From assembly GCA_024102795.1 (NCBI GenBank), contig JAGFJK010000492.1:1-37550 (forward strand): 37,550 nt of DNA. The letters are read 5' to 3'. The notes under the pieces are model-generated. The model did not search any database and was not told the DNA's origin. It worked only from the letters and a program-made list of their open reading frames with translations. The position numbers and the translations under genes were made by a program. Shown one piece after another: positions 25,930-34,300 of the stretch; within the stretch, counting starts at the first letter, position 1, and each line of letters opens with the position of its first letter. The stretch is from Pirellulaceae bacterium. Its GTDB lineage: Bacteria; Planctomycetota; Planctomycetia; Pirellulales; Pirellulaceae.

Positions 25930-27342
25930 TCACGCCTTGCGGGCCGTAATCAGCAGCGACGGGACCGGCTGGCCGCATTCTTTCCGCAGCGAGCACTCCT
26001 GCAGTTCCTCGACTTCGAACCCCGCGGCCGCCAGCGCGCGTCGCAGGTAATCCGGATGGTGCGCGAACCGGCCCGACGGTTCCAGCACGTATCCCGCCGG
26101 AGCTTCCTCCCCCAACAGCCGCTCGGTGGAGAAAACCAGCAGGCCCTGGTCGGTCAGCCGATCGGCCATGCGCCGCAGCACTTCGCCCAAGTCGCCGAAG
26201 TACAGCAGCGTGTCCATCGACACGATCAGGTCGAACGTCTCGGCGCATGCGCTCAGATAGGCGCCCAGTTCCGCGGCCACCAGTTCGTCGTAGCCGCCTC
26301 GCTGGCGAGCCTTCTGCAGCATCTTGGGCGACAGGTCCACTCCCACCAGCCGCCGCGCCAGCGGCCGCAGCACCGGAGCGGCCAGGCCCGTGCCGCAACC
26401 AGCATCCAGGACGCGCAGGCCGCTGGCGGCGGGCAGCCTGGCAGCCAGCTCCTGCCGGAGCACTTCGGGGGCCGAGTAGTTCAGGGTGCCGAGCACCTGG
26501 TCAAAGTCCGCCGCGAACTCATCGAACGTTTGCTGCACGTACTCCGCCGAACAGCGCCCGGCGGATGCGTCACCTTGCAGCGCTTGCAACGTGTGCAAGG
26601 CGATCGGGTTCTGAGGGTCGAACCGCAACCAGTCCTGAACGACGGCGACTGCCTGTTGCAGATTACCGATCTTGCGCAAGGTGCGGGCCAGATTCTGATA
26701 GAACCGGCCCTCCTGGGCCTTCAACGCCACGGCCCGCTGACCCAAATCGGCCGCCTCCTGCAAGCGGTCTTGCCGTTCCAGCACGGTCACCAGGTTGCAG
26801 AGTGCATCCGAATGATCGGGCACGCGGCCCAGGATCGCTCGGTACTCGCGTTCCGCCTCGGCCAGCCGCCCGGTGCGTTTCAGGATCACTCCCAGATTGT
26901 TCCGCGCGGCGAGGTTTTCCGGTTTGAGTTCGAGTGCCGCGCGGCAAGCCTGTTCAGCTTCCTGCGGATGGTCGAGTTCCACCAGCAAGTGTGCCAGGTT
27001 GGCGTGGTAATCGGCGTGCTTGGGGGCAAGATCAAGCGATTGCCGCATCAGCGTCAATGCCTCGTCGCTGCGACCCAGTTGATGGCAGGCGACGCCCAGG
27101 TAGTGCAGGATGTCGGGATGGTCGGGGCAGACCTGCAGCAGCTTGCGGTAGATCTCCTCGGCTTCGACCAGGTTGCCGTCCCGATGCAGTTGCATCGCGA
27201 TCCGGAACCATTCCTCCGGCGTGTGACCCTGCGAACTGAGGGGATTTCGCCCGGCGGTCTCCGGCGTGACAGTCTTGGCGATCAGCGGCCGCTGGCGAAC
27301 CGGCCGCGAGGTGCGCTTGTTGCTTTGTTTGCGGGATCCCAT
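25930..27342 (-). CDS. TPR-repeat protein with C-terminal class I SAM methyltransferase
   Basis: A protein of 470 residues. After a basic, disordered 35-residue start come about six tetratricopeptide repeats (residues 42-255), with consensus pieces such as AEEIYRKLLQ, YLGVACHQLGR and NNLGVILKRTGR. A methyltransferase domain follows from about 290, with SAM motif I VLDAGCGTG (311-319), VGVDLS (333-338) and a later DLIVSMDTLLYFGD. The protein substrate is unknown; TPRs suggest a protein partner. The same fold combination is found in bacterial predicted methyltransferases of unknown target. It is in the same direction as the vWA gene, 102 bases apart. Confidence 0.88.
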   Translation of the reverse strand: MGSRKQSNKRTSRPVRQRPLIAKTVTPETAGRNPLSSQGHTPEEWFRIAMQLHRDGNLVEAEEIYRKLLQVCPDHPDILHYLGVACHQLGRSDEALTLMRQSLDLAPKHADYHANLAHLLVELDHPQEAEQACRAALELKPENLAARNNLGVILKRTGRLAEAEREYRAILGRVPDHSDALCNLVTVLERQDRLQEAADLGQRAVALKAQEGRFYQNLARTLRKIGNLQQAVAVVQDWLRFDPQNPIALHTLQALQGDASAGRCSAEYVQQTFDEFAADFDQVLGTLNYSAPEVLRQELAARLPAASGLRVLDAGCGTGLAAPVLRPLARRLVGVDLSPKMLQKARQRGGYDELVAAELGAYLSACAETFDLIVSMDTLLYFGDLGEVLRRMADRLTDQGLLVFSTERLLGEEAPAGYVLEPSGRFAHHPDYLRRALAAAGFEVEELQECSLRKECGQPVPSLLITARKA

Positions 27343-27376
27343 CCAGGTAGCATACCCGCCGGGCCGCCACGGTTTT

Positions 27377-27417
27377 AGCCCCCTCGCGCCTCTACGGGGC
27401 TTCGGCGATGAGGGGCT
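27377..27417 (-). terminator. GC-rich hairpin after the vWA gene
   Basis: AGCCCCCTCGCGCC (27377-27390) can pair imperfectly with GGCGATGAGGGGCT (27404-27417), about 28 bases past the vWA stop on the minus strand. There is no T-tract in the direction of transcription, so it is at best a weak terminator-like hairpin. Confidence 0.3.
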
Positions 27418-27444
27418 TCCAGCCGGTCCGTCTCGGCCCCCGTC

Positions 27445-29571
27445 CTACACAGGTTTCCGCGGCCCCGGCCCCGGAAGCGGCGACGCCGCAACTCGCGACC
27501 AGCGGCTCAGCCGCCAGCAGCCGAGCATGATGGCCGAGGCGACCAGCAGGCCCGCGATCGCCCCCATCCAGAAGATCTGTGCTCCCGTGATGAACGTTTC
27601 CAGCCAGGCCGTGTCGAACCAGGCGGACGCCGCGGCTACCGGCTGATGCGTGGGAGGCAGGTGCGGCGGCTGCCGCCGGACGAGCGTCGGCCGGGTGACC
27701 CGCGGCGTCCAGGCGCTGGTGGCCGAGGCCGGGATGTCGGCGGGAAACTGCGTATCCAGCTTGCCGGCTTGCCGCACCAGTTCGAGAAACTCGCGGCGGT
27801 ATCCTGATTGGTCCTCGCCGAGCGTCGCGGCGGCCGTTTCAAAGACGGTCAGGTACGAGGCATCCCCCCGGTGTTCGGAACGGCGGAGCAGCATGCCGAA
27901 CGAGGCCACGGCCGAGGCGAACTGAAAGTCCGGGCTCGCCTCGCCGAACCGCCGGCTGTGCGCCGGGACGGGGAACACGCGCAGCGTGCTCTGGTCCTCG
28001 TCGGGCCGTTTATATCGGATCTTGACCGTCATCCATTCGTCGCTGGCACCCACGTCGTCCGTCGCGCGGCGCTGCTGGTACTTCAGAGGGTCCACGTCGC
28101 CGGTATCCGTCGTGCCGGCTTCGCCCGCCGGGACCAGTTCGTACAGCGCGGTGACCTGGTGTCCGGCGCCGATTTCACCAGCGTCCTTGCGGTCGTCGTT
28201 AAAATCCCGGTTGGCCAGCTTGCGGTTTTCGTAGCCGATCAGACGGTACGCCGCGACCCGCGTTGGGTTGAACTCGACCTGCAGTTTGACATCCTTGGCG
28301 ATGGTCACCAGCGTGCCACTCATCTGCTCCACCAGCACCTTGTACGCTTCCGATTCGGTGTCGATGAAGGCGTAGTTGCCATTCGCCTTGTTGGAGAGTT
28401 GTTCCAGCATGGCGTCGTTGTGGTTGCCCTGGCCGAACGCCAGCACGCTCAGATAGACGCCGGCCTGGGCCTGTTGCTGGGCCAGCCGGACCAGGTCGCC
28501 CGTGCTGGTGGTGCCCACGTTGAAATCGCCGTCGGTGCAGAGCAGCACGCGGTTGACGCCTCCCGTGATAAAGTGGTCCAGGGCCACCTGGTAGGCCAGA
28601 TGGATTCCCTGGCCGCCGTTGGTCGAACCGCCGGCGTGCAGCCGATCGATCGCCGATTCGATCACCGCGCGCTGGTCGCCGTGGGTTGAAGGCAGGACCA
28701 GTCCGGCGGCCCCCGCATAGACTACGATCGCCACGCGGTCGTTCTCGCCCAGCCGTTCGACAAGCATCCGCAACGCGCGCTGGACCAGCGGCAGCTTGTC
28801 GGGATAATCCATCGAACCGGAGACGTCGATCAGAAACACCAGGTTAGTGGGCGGCCGCTGCTCGTCCACTCGCCGTCCCTGAATTCCGATCCTGGCCAGT
28901 TGGTGGCCGGGCCGCCAGGGGCACTCGGCCGTCTCCACGTGAGCCGCGAAAGGATGTTCGTCGGTCGGCGGAGCGTAGTCGTAGGCGAAGTAGTTGATGA
29001 ACTCCTCGATGCGGACCGCGTCTCGCGGAGGCAGGGTGTGGTTCTGCTGCAAATAGCGGCGGGTCTTGGAGTACGATGCGGTGTCGACATCGATGGAGAA
29101 TGTGGAGAGCGGCTGGTCGGCCACGCTGAGAAAGTCGTTCTCTTCCAGGTAATCGAAGCGGTCGCCGCCCATGCCGGGCCCCGCGCCTCCCAGGTCGCGC
29201 TGCTCGTCCGCAGCGGGCGCCGGTGCCGCTGGCACCGCAGGGGGCAGCGCCGAGGGCGGGACGGCTTCTGGAGGTGGGCTTGAGGGTTCGCGAGCCGCGA
29301 GTTCCACTGGTGCCTGGTCCAGGGGACTGTTCGTGGCAAGGCCGCGCGATGGCGCGGCCCCCGCCTCGGGCGCGGCGGAAGTCGCGGGAGAAGCCTGACT
29401 GCGTTGATAACGCAATTCGGGCTCCAACGAGGGGGCGGTCTTGTCGGCCGCGCCGCTGACCGGACCGATATCCGCGCCGGGTTTCTGGACGCCGCAGCCC
29501 GCAACCACCACACTGAACCATGCGGCCAGTGCCAACAGCCAGACGATGGACAATGGGACGTTCGCTCGCAT
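27445..29571 (-). CDS. YfbK-type von Willebrand factor A domain lipoprotein
   Basis: From the ATG at 29571 (GGGGAG ribosome site) the protein has 708 residues. A lipoprotein signal ends in VVAGC with Cys26. A Pro/Ala-rich linker (about 30-130) follows, then the YfbK N-terminal segment, in which DYLEENDFLSV begins at residue 140. The vWA domain begins at about 243 with an intact metal site DVSGS (249-253) and a later CTDGDF. The C-terminal YfbK domain ends around 620, followed by a Pro-rich stretch and one membrane helix near 665-690 with a basic tail. Role unknown; vWA domains bind protein partners. Being anchored at both ends is unusual. The frame upstream of 29571 is not coding. Confidence 0.9.
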   Translation of the reverse strand: MRANVPLSIVWLLALAAWFSVVVAGCGVQKPGADIGPVSGAADKTAPSLEPELRYQRSQASPATSAAPEAGAAPSRGLATNSPLDQAPVELAAREPSSPPPEAVPPSALPPAVPAAPAPAADEQRDLGGAGPGMGGDRFDYLEENDFLSVADQPLSTFSIDVDTASYSKTRRYLQQNHTLPPRDAVRIEEFINYFAYDYAPPTDEHPFAAHVETAECPWRPGHQLARIGIQGRRVDEQRPPTNLVFLIDVSGSMDYPDKLPLVQRALRMLVERLGENDRVAIVVYAGAAGLVLPSTHGDQRAVIESAIDRLHAGGSTNGGQGIHLAYQVALDHFITGGVNRVLLCTDGDFNVGTTSTGDLVRLAQQQAQAGVYLSVLAFGQGNHNDAMLEQLSNKANGNYAFIDTESEAYKVLVEQMSGTLVTIAKDVKLQVEFNPTRVAAYRLIGYENRKLANRDFNDDRKDAGEIGAGHQVTALYELVPAGEAGTTDTGDVDPLKYQQRRATDDVGASDEWMTVKIRYKRPDEDQSTLRVFPVPAHSRRFGEASPDFQFASAVASFGMLLRRSEHRGDASYLTVFETAAATLGEDQSGYRREFLELVRQAGKLDTQFPADIPASATSAWTPRVTRPTLVRRQPPHLPPTHQPVAAASAWFDTAWLETFITGAQIFWMGAIAGLLVASAIMLGCWRLSRWSRVAASPLPGPGPRKPV

Positions 29572-29731
29572 GACGAAATCTCCCCACGGCGGTATGTGTC
29601 TTGGAATCAACCGGGCACCAATACGACGCTTCGTGCGGAGGGAAAATTCCCGGGCTGCCAGGTTTTCTTGTTCTTGGACCATTGGTAGTCCCGGCCCTGG
29701 CGGCAACCCTGGCACGGAGTCGCCCTGAACT

Positions 29732-31399
29732 GTGGACCCGCTCATCCGCTGGACGCCGCCGATCGCCCGTGCTCCGCAATGGAGAACCTTGGGTTGCGGC
29801 CTGCTGTTGCTGCTGCTGCCGCTTCTGGTGTGCTGGCTGCTGTGGGGAGACGAGCGGACCGTGCGCCTGGCGCTCAACACGTGGCGTCTGGCGAGTGCCG
29901 TCTGTTTGATCAGCCTGCCGCTGGGGACCGTGCCGGCGCTGCTGCTGTTCCGCACGGACGTACCAGGACGCCGGTTGGCGGTCGGGCTGCTGGCCGCCAT
30001 GCTGCTGGTGCCGTTGTACCTGCAATGTGCCGGCTGGGATGCCGGATTCGGCAAGCAGGGCTGGTACAGTCTGTGGGCCGCGGCGCTCGCGCAACCGCCC
30101 TTGAGCGGCATGCGGGCGGCGGTCTGGATCCACTCGATGGCCGCCGTTCCCTGGGTGGTGCTGATGGTCGGAGTGGCCGTGCGGCGAGCGGAACCGGAAC
30201 TGGAAGAGCAGGCGTTGCTCGAAGGTGGTCCACTGGCGGTGGTTCGCTGGGTGCAGGGACCTCGCCTGCTGGTGGCTCTGCTGGTGGCCGGGTTGTGGAT
30301 CGTGGTCTCGACCGCCGGCGAGATGACGGCGGCCGACATGTACCTGGTGCCGACGTACGCCCGCGAGCTGTACACGGGATTCGCCTTGGGCGACTCGGCG
30401 GTTGAAGCGCTGGTCCGGGTGCTGCCGAGCATCGTCCTGGTGAGCAGCCTGGTCCTGGCTACCCTGCTGGCGGCCATTGCCTTGGCACCGCCGCCGGGTG
30501 ACAGCTCCTGGCGCCCGCCGCGCACCTGGCGTCTGGGGCCCTGGCGCTGGCCCGCCCTGCTGCTGGTCCTGCTGGTGCTGTTGCTGGTGGTGGCCGTGCC
30601 GCTAGGCAATCTGGTCGCCAAGGCCGGGATGGTCGTGCGGGACCTGGATGGCGAGCGGCAGCGATTCTGGTCGCCCGTCGGGCTGGTCCAGCAGTTGTTG
30701 GCCAGCCCGGCGCGGTTCAAGAACGAGCTGCTGATGACGCTGGCTGTCGGCTGTCTGACAGCAGGCAGCACGTTGCTGCTGGCCGTGCCGCTGGCCTGGT
30801 GGGCTCGCCGCCCTGGCTGGCGGGTCGTGCCTGGCCTGCTGGCGACGACTTTTGGGCTGGCGGTCCCGCCGCCGCTGGTCGCGCTCGGCGTGATCTTCCT
30901 GCTCGACCAGCCCGGCAGCGAACTGTTGGCCTGGCTGTACGACGACACGCTGCTGGCGCCGGTCGCCACGTTGACGGTTCGCGCGCTGCCGCTGGCGCTG
31001 CTGGTGTTGTGGGCTGCTTTGAGAAGCGTGCCGGCGGATTTACTGGACGCGGCGCTGGTCGACGGAACGGGGACGTCGGGGCGTTTTTTCCGCGTGGTGT
31101 TGCCTCTGCGGGCCGACAGCCTGGCCCTGGCGGGAATGGTGGCGCTGTTGATCGCCGCGGGAGACGTGGCCGCCAGCGTGCTGGTGATGCCGCCCGGCGA
31201 CCAGACGGTGGGCTTGCGCGTGTTCGGTCTGATCCACGCCGGCGTGGACGACCAGGTGGCCGCTTTGTGTCTGGTTTCCCTGCTGGTCTACGCCGCGCCA
31301 GCCGGGGCGCTGGTCTGGCTGGCCGGCCGCTGGCTAAGCGTGGGAGTCGGACGTTTCACTGCGGAGAGCGCGGAGATTACGGAGAGCGCCGGGCCGTGA
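29732..31399 (+). CDS. Two-domain ABC transporter permease (FbpB/iron-type)
   Basis: A protein of 555 residues with about 12 membrane helices in two similar halves. Each half has an EAA-like loop that contacts the ATPase: EEQALLEGG at about 158-166 and DLLDAALVDG at about 434-443. Fused permeases of this size occur in Fe(III) and related importers; the substrate here is not identifiable. No ATPase or binding-protein gene is next to it, so the rest of the transporter lies elsewhere. The start is a GTG at 29732, and no better in-frame ATG is seen. It diverges from the vWA gene across 160 bases that must hold both promoters. Confidence 0.85.
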   Translation: MDPLIRWTPPIARAPQWRTLGCGLLLLLLPLLVCWLLWGDERTVRLALNTWRLASAVCLISLPLGTVPALLLFRTDVPGRRLAVGLLAAMLLVPLYLQCAGWDAGFGKQGWYSLWAAALAQPPLSGMRAAVWIHSMAAVPWVVLMVGVAVRRAEPELEEQALLEGGPLAVVRWVQGPRLLVALLVAGLWIVVSTAGEMTAADMYLVPTYARELYTGFALGDSAVEALVRVLPSIVLVSSLVLATLLAAIALAPPPGDSSWRPPRTWRLGPWRWPALLLVLLVLLLVVAVPLGNLVAKAGMVVRDLDGERQRFWSPVGLVQQLLASPARFKNELLMTLAVGCLTAGSTLLLAVPLAWWARRPGWRVVPGLLATTFGLAVPPPLVALGVIFLLDQPGSELLAWLYDDTLLAPVATLTVRALPLALLVLWAALRSVPADLLDAALVDGTGTSGRFFRVVLPLRADSLALAGMVALLIAAGDVAASVLVMPPGDQTVGLRVFGLIHAGVDDQVAALCLVSLLVYAAPAGALVWLAGRWLSVGVGRFTAESAEITESAGP

Positions 31400-31410
31400 A
31401 CGCAAAACAG

Positions 31411-31442
31411 TTGCGACAAGCGGCGGTCTCGCAAGGTAGAAT
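31411..31442 (+). promoter_or_regulatory. Possible promoter for the DUF1570 gene
   Basis: TAGAAT (31437-31442) is one mismatch from the -10 consensus and lies about 36 bases before the start codon. TTGCGA (31411-31416) is the best -35, but its 20-base spacing is long; GCGACA two bases downstream would give 18. Confidence 0.4.
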
Positions 31443-31465
31443 GGCCGCATGGTAGCCCAACGCAG

Positions 31466-31472
31466 AAGGAGG
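31466..31472 (+). promoter_or_regulatory. Strong ribosome-binding site deciding a GTG start
   Basis: AAGGAGG is a full Shine-Dalgarno sequence placed six bases before the GTG at 31479. It rules in that start over the ATG at 31449 and the later ATG at 31578. Confidence 0.75.
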
Positions 31473-31478
31473 AACCGC

Positions 31479-32726
31479 GTGAACAGTTGCCGAAGGCGTC
31501 GAGTGTCAGCCGGTCTTGGAGCAGGCCGCGGCTGGGCCGCGGTACGCATCGATTTGCCTCGACTGCCGTCGCCGACGATGTTGCTGAAGCTGTTGTTGTC
31601 GGTATCGCTGCTGTTGCTGCTGTTGCCGCTGGCCGTGCCGGCGGAGGCCGTGGAGCGGGTTACCGCGCGACGAGACGGCCAGCCGTTGCAGCTCAGCGGC
31701 AAAGTGCTGGTCGAGGCGGCCGACGGCGGACTGCTGTTGCTGGATGCCGAGGGAATCTTGTGGGCCTTGCAGCCCGACGAACTGGTTTCCCGCAGCCGCG
31801 ACGAGGAGCCCTGGAGCGGTCTGGCGCGCGAGGCGCTCGAGGAGCGGCTGCTGGAACATTTTGGCGACGGATTCCAGGTGCATCACACGGCGCATTATCT
31901 GGTCTGTTACAACACGTCCAAGGCTTACGCCCAGTGGTGCGGAGCGTTGTACGAACGGCTGTACGCCGCTTTCCAGACCTATTGGAAGCGGTGGGGCCTG
32001 GAACTGCACGAACCCGAACAGCCGCTGGTGGCCCTGGTGTTTCGCGATCGGGCCTCGTATGCCGGCTATGCGCGCGACGAGTTGGGCGAAGCAACAGGGG
32101 CCATCCCGGGATACTACAGTCTGAGGACCAACCGGGTCACGATGTACGATCTGACGCGGGCCGAACAGTTCGCCGCGCAGCAGCCCGGCTCGGACGCCGC
32201 CCGGATCAACCAGATCCTGATGCGGCCCGAGGCCGAGCGGATGGTGGCCACGATCATTCACGAAGCGACGCACCAGTTGAGTTTCAACTGCGGAATGCAC
32301 CAGCGGTACGCCGACATTCCGTTGTGGGTCAGCGAAGGTCTGGCGGTCTACTTTGAAACTCCCGATTTGACCAGCCGCCGCGGCTGGCGGGGGATCGGTG
32401 CGGTCAACCAGGCTCGGCTGGCGCAGTTCCGCCAGTATCTGGGCAATCGACCGGCCAATTCGCTGCGCACGCTGCTGGCCAGCGACGAGCGGTTCCGGCA
32501 AACCCGGTTGGCCGACGATGCCTACGCCGAGGCCTGGGCCCTGAATCACTTTCTGCTGCAGCGGCACGCCGAGGCGTATGCGGGCTATCTGCGGCTGCTG
32601 GCCGACAAGACGCCGCTGGTGTACGACACGCCGCAAGAGCGGGTGGAGTTGTTGGAACGCGAGCTGGGTATGTCGCTGGAACAACTGGATGTCGAGTTTC
32701 TGCGGCACGTGGCCCGTATCCGCTGA
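31479..32726 (+). CDS. DUF1570 putative secreted zinc metallopeptidase
   Basis: A protein of 415 residues from the GTG at 31479, chosen for its AAGGAGG site. The N-terminus has an unusually long basic region (about 33 residues) before a Leu-rich signal core and a VPAEA cleavage site near residue 57. The catalytic region holds HEATH (261-265), an HExxH zinc motif, and WVSEGLA with Glu286 as the likely third ligand, the gluzincin pattern of DUF1570. The substrate is unknown. If translation began at 31578 the signal peptide would have a normal short n-region, so that alternative stays open. It is followed by a separate transcription unit. Confidence 0.83.
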   Translation: MNSCRRRRVSAGLGAGRGWAAVRIDLPRLPSPTMLLKLLLSVSLLLLLLPLAVPAEAVERVTARRDGQPLQLSGKVLVEAADGGLLLLDAEGILWALQPDELVSRSRDEEPWSGLAREALEERLLEHFGDGFQVHHTAHYLVCYNTSKAYAQWCGALYERLYAAFQTYWKRWGLELHEPEQPLVALVFRDRASYAGYARDELGEATGAIPGYYSLRTNRVTMYDLTRAEQFAAQQPGSDAARINQILMRPEAERMVATIIHEATHQLSFNCGMHQRYADIPLWVSEGLAVYFETPDLTSRRGWRGIGAVNQARLAQFRQYLGNRPANSLRTLLASDERFRQTRLADDAYAEAWALNHFLLQRHAEAYAGYLRLLADKTPLVYDTPQERVELLERELGMSLEQLDVEFLRHVARIR

Positions 32727-32787
32727 GACCAGCGATCCTGGTCCGTCTCGTCGGCTCGCGGACTTCCGCAGCCAGGCGAGCGCTCGC

Positions 32788-32817
32788 TTGCCCGGCGCCA
32801 CTGGCTGGGGCTATCAT
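32788..32817 (+). promoter_or_regulatory. Possible promoter for the oxidoreductase gene
   Basis: TTGCCC (32788-32793) and TATCAT (32812-32817) are spaced by 18 bases. Each deviates from the consensus. The leader would be about 110 bases. Confidence 0.3.
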
Positions 32818-32936
32818 GGGGGTTAGGCCGGGTGGCCCGCGTCCCAGGCACACGCGGCCGCCCGATGCCAACGCTCGCCCCGAACACGCGGACCCGCCGG
32901 ACCGCGCCAGCCTCGAAAGATTGAAGGAGTTCTCCG

Positions 32937-34226
32937 ATGTCGCCATCCGGTTCGAAAGCCACTCGCCGCGCGTTCCTGCAACAGTCTTCGGCGGCCATGG
33001 TGGGCGGGTCGTTGGCTGCGACCTTGGCCGGCGGCCAGTTCGCTCACGCGGCCGGCAACGACACGCTGAAGATCGCCCTGGTGGGGTGCGGCGGGCGGGG
33101 CACGGGCGCCGCGGTCAATGCGTTGAATGCCGACGAAAACGTGCGGCTGACCGTGATGGCGGACGCCTTCGCGGATCAGTTGAACAAGAGCCGGCAAGCG
33201 CTCGCCGCCCAGTTTCCGAACTCGGACAAGCTGGCCGTGAATGACGACCAGGCGTTCGTCGGGTTCGACGCCTATCAGAAAGTCATGCAAACCGACGTCG
33301 ACGTCGTGTTGCTGTGCACTCCGCCCCATTTCCGCCCCGCCCACCTGCAGGCCGCCATCGACGCCGGCAAGCACGTGTTCTGCGAGAAACCGGTGGCGGT
33401 GGACCCGGCCGGAGTCCGCCAGGTATTGAAAACGGCTCAGCAAGCCCAGGAAAAAAACCTGAGCATCGTGTCGGGGCTCTGCTGGCGCTACGACTACGGC
33501 GTCCGCGAAACGATGAAGCGGATTCAAGATGGAGCGATCGGCGAACTGCTCACCGTCCAGGAGAACTACCTGACCGGCACGCTCTGGCACCGTGGCCGCG
33601 AGCCGCAGTGGAGCGAGATGGAGTACCAGATGAGGAACTGGCTGTACTTCACCTGGCTGTCGGGCGACCACATTGTCGAACAGCACGTGCACAGCCTGGA
33701 CAAGGCGATGTGGCTGATGGGCGATAAACCGCCGCTGCACTGCGTCGGCCTGGGCGGTCGCGAAGTCCGCAAGGAGGAGATGTGGGGCAACATCTTCGAC
33801 CACTTCGCCATCTGCTACGAGTGGGAGAACGGGGCCAAGGTGTTCGCCTTCACCCGGCAGATGAAGGGCTGCGAGGGGGACGTGGAGGACTACGTGGTCG
33901 GCACGCGCGGACGAGCCAAATTGCTGCGGCACGAGATCGAAGCCGAGGAGAAGTGGCGTTACCGCGGCCCCAAGCCCAGCATGTACGACGTGGAGCACAA
34001 GGAACTGTTCGCCGGGCTCCGTTCGGGCAACATCATCAACAACGGTCTCTACATGTCGTACAGCACCCTGCTGGCGATCATGGGCCGCGAGGCCTGCTAC
34101 ACGGGACAGAAGATCACCTGGGACCAGGCAATCAACAGCCCGCAGGATCTGTCGCCCAAGGCGTATGAGTGGGGCGAGGTGCCAGTGCCCGCGGTCGCCG
34201 TGCCGGGCGTGACCACGTTCGCGTGA
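32937..34226 (+). CDS. Tat-exported Gfo/Idh/MocA family oxidoreductase
   Basis: A protein of 429 residues. A twin-arginine signal (TRRAFLQQSS at 9-18, then a hydrophobic stretch to about 39) directs export of the folded, NAD(P)-bound enzyme. The Rossmann motif VGCGGRGTG lies at 49-57, and EKP (150-152) holds the catalytic Lys151 of the family. The C-terminal domain contains the aromatic-rich NWLYFTWLSGDHIVEQHVHS, where His residues probably assist catalysis. Such enzymes act on sugars or polyols; planctomycetes carry many exported copies, thought to serve polysaccharide breakdown. The substrate is unknown. It converges with dnaA. Confidence 0.93.
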   Translation: MSPSGSKATRRAFLQQSSAAMVGGSLAATLAGGQFAHAAGNDTLKIALVGCGGRGTGAAVNALNADENVRLTVMADAFADQLNKSRQALAAQFPNSDKLAVNDDQAFVGFDAYQKVMQTDVDVVLLCTPPHFRPAHLQAAIDAGKHVFCEKPVAVDPAGVRQVLKTAQQAQEKNLSIVSGLCWRYDYGVRETMKRIQDGAIGELLTVQENYLTGTLWHRGREPQWSEMEYQMRNWLYFTWLSGDHIVEQHVHSLDKAMWLMGDKPPLHCVGLGGREVRKEEMWGNIFDHFAICYEWENGAKVFAFTRQMKGCEGDVEDYVVGTRGRAKLLRHEIEAEEKWRYRGPKPSMYDVEHKELFAGLRSGNIINNGLYMSYSTLLAIMGREACYTGQKITWDQAINSPQDLSPKAYEWGEVPVPAVAVPGVTTFA

Positions 34227-34227
34227 A

Positions 34228-34293
34228 GGGGAGAAACAGGGGGCTGACGCCGTCAGTTCGCCGGGGCGGGAGAAACAGGGGGCTGACGCCCCC
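34228..34293. repeat. Duplicated hairpin repeat between convergent genes
   Basis: GGGAGAAACAGGGGGCTGACGCC occurs at 34228-34250 and again at 34268-34290. The second copy continues to form a perfect hairpin, GGGGGC-TGAC-GCCCCC (34278-34293), just before the dnaA stop. In the first copy the right arm is replaced. It could stop transcription from both sides, though there is no T-tract. Confidence 0.7.
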
Positions 34294-34300
34294 CGCTCGC

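Noticed and set aside
29572..30969. Upstream extension of the vWA frame
   Set aside because: It runs opposite the ABC permease gene and is Ser/Arg/Thr-rich without domains. The lipoprotein signal sets the start at 29571.
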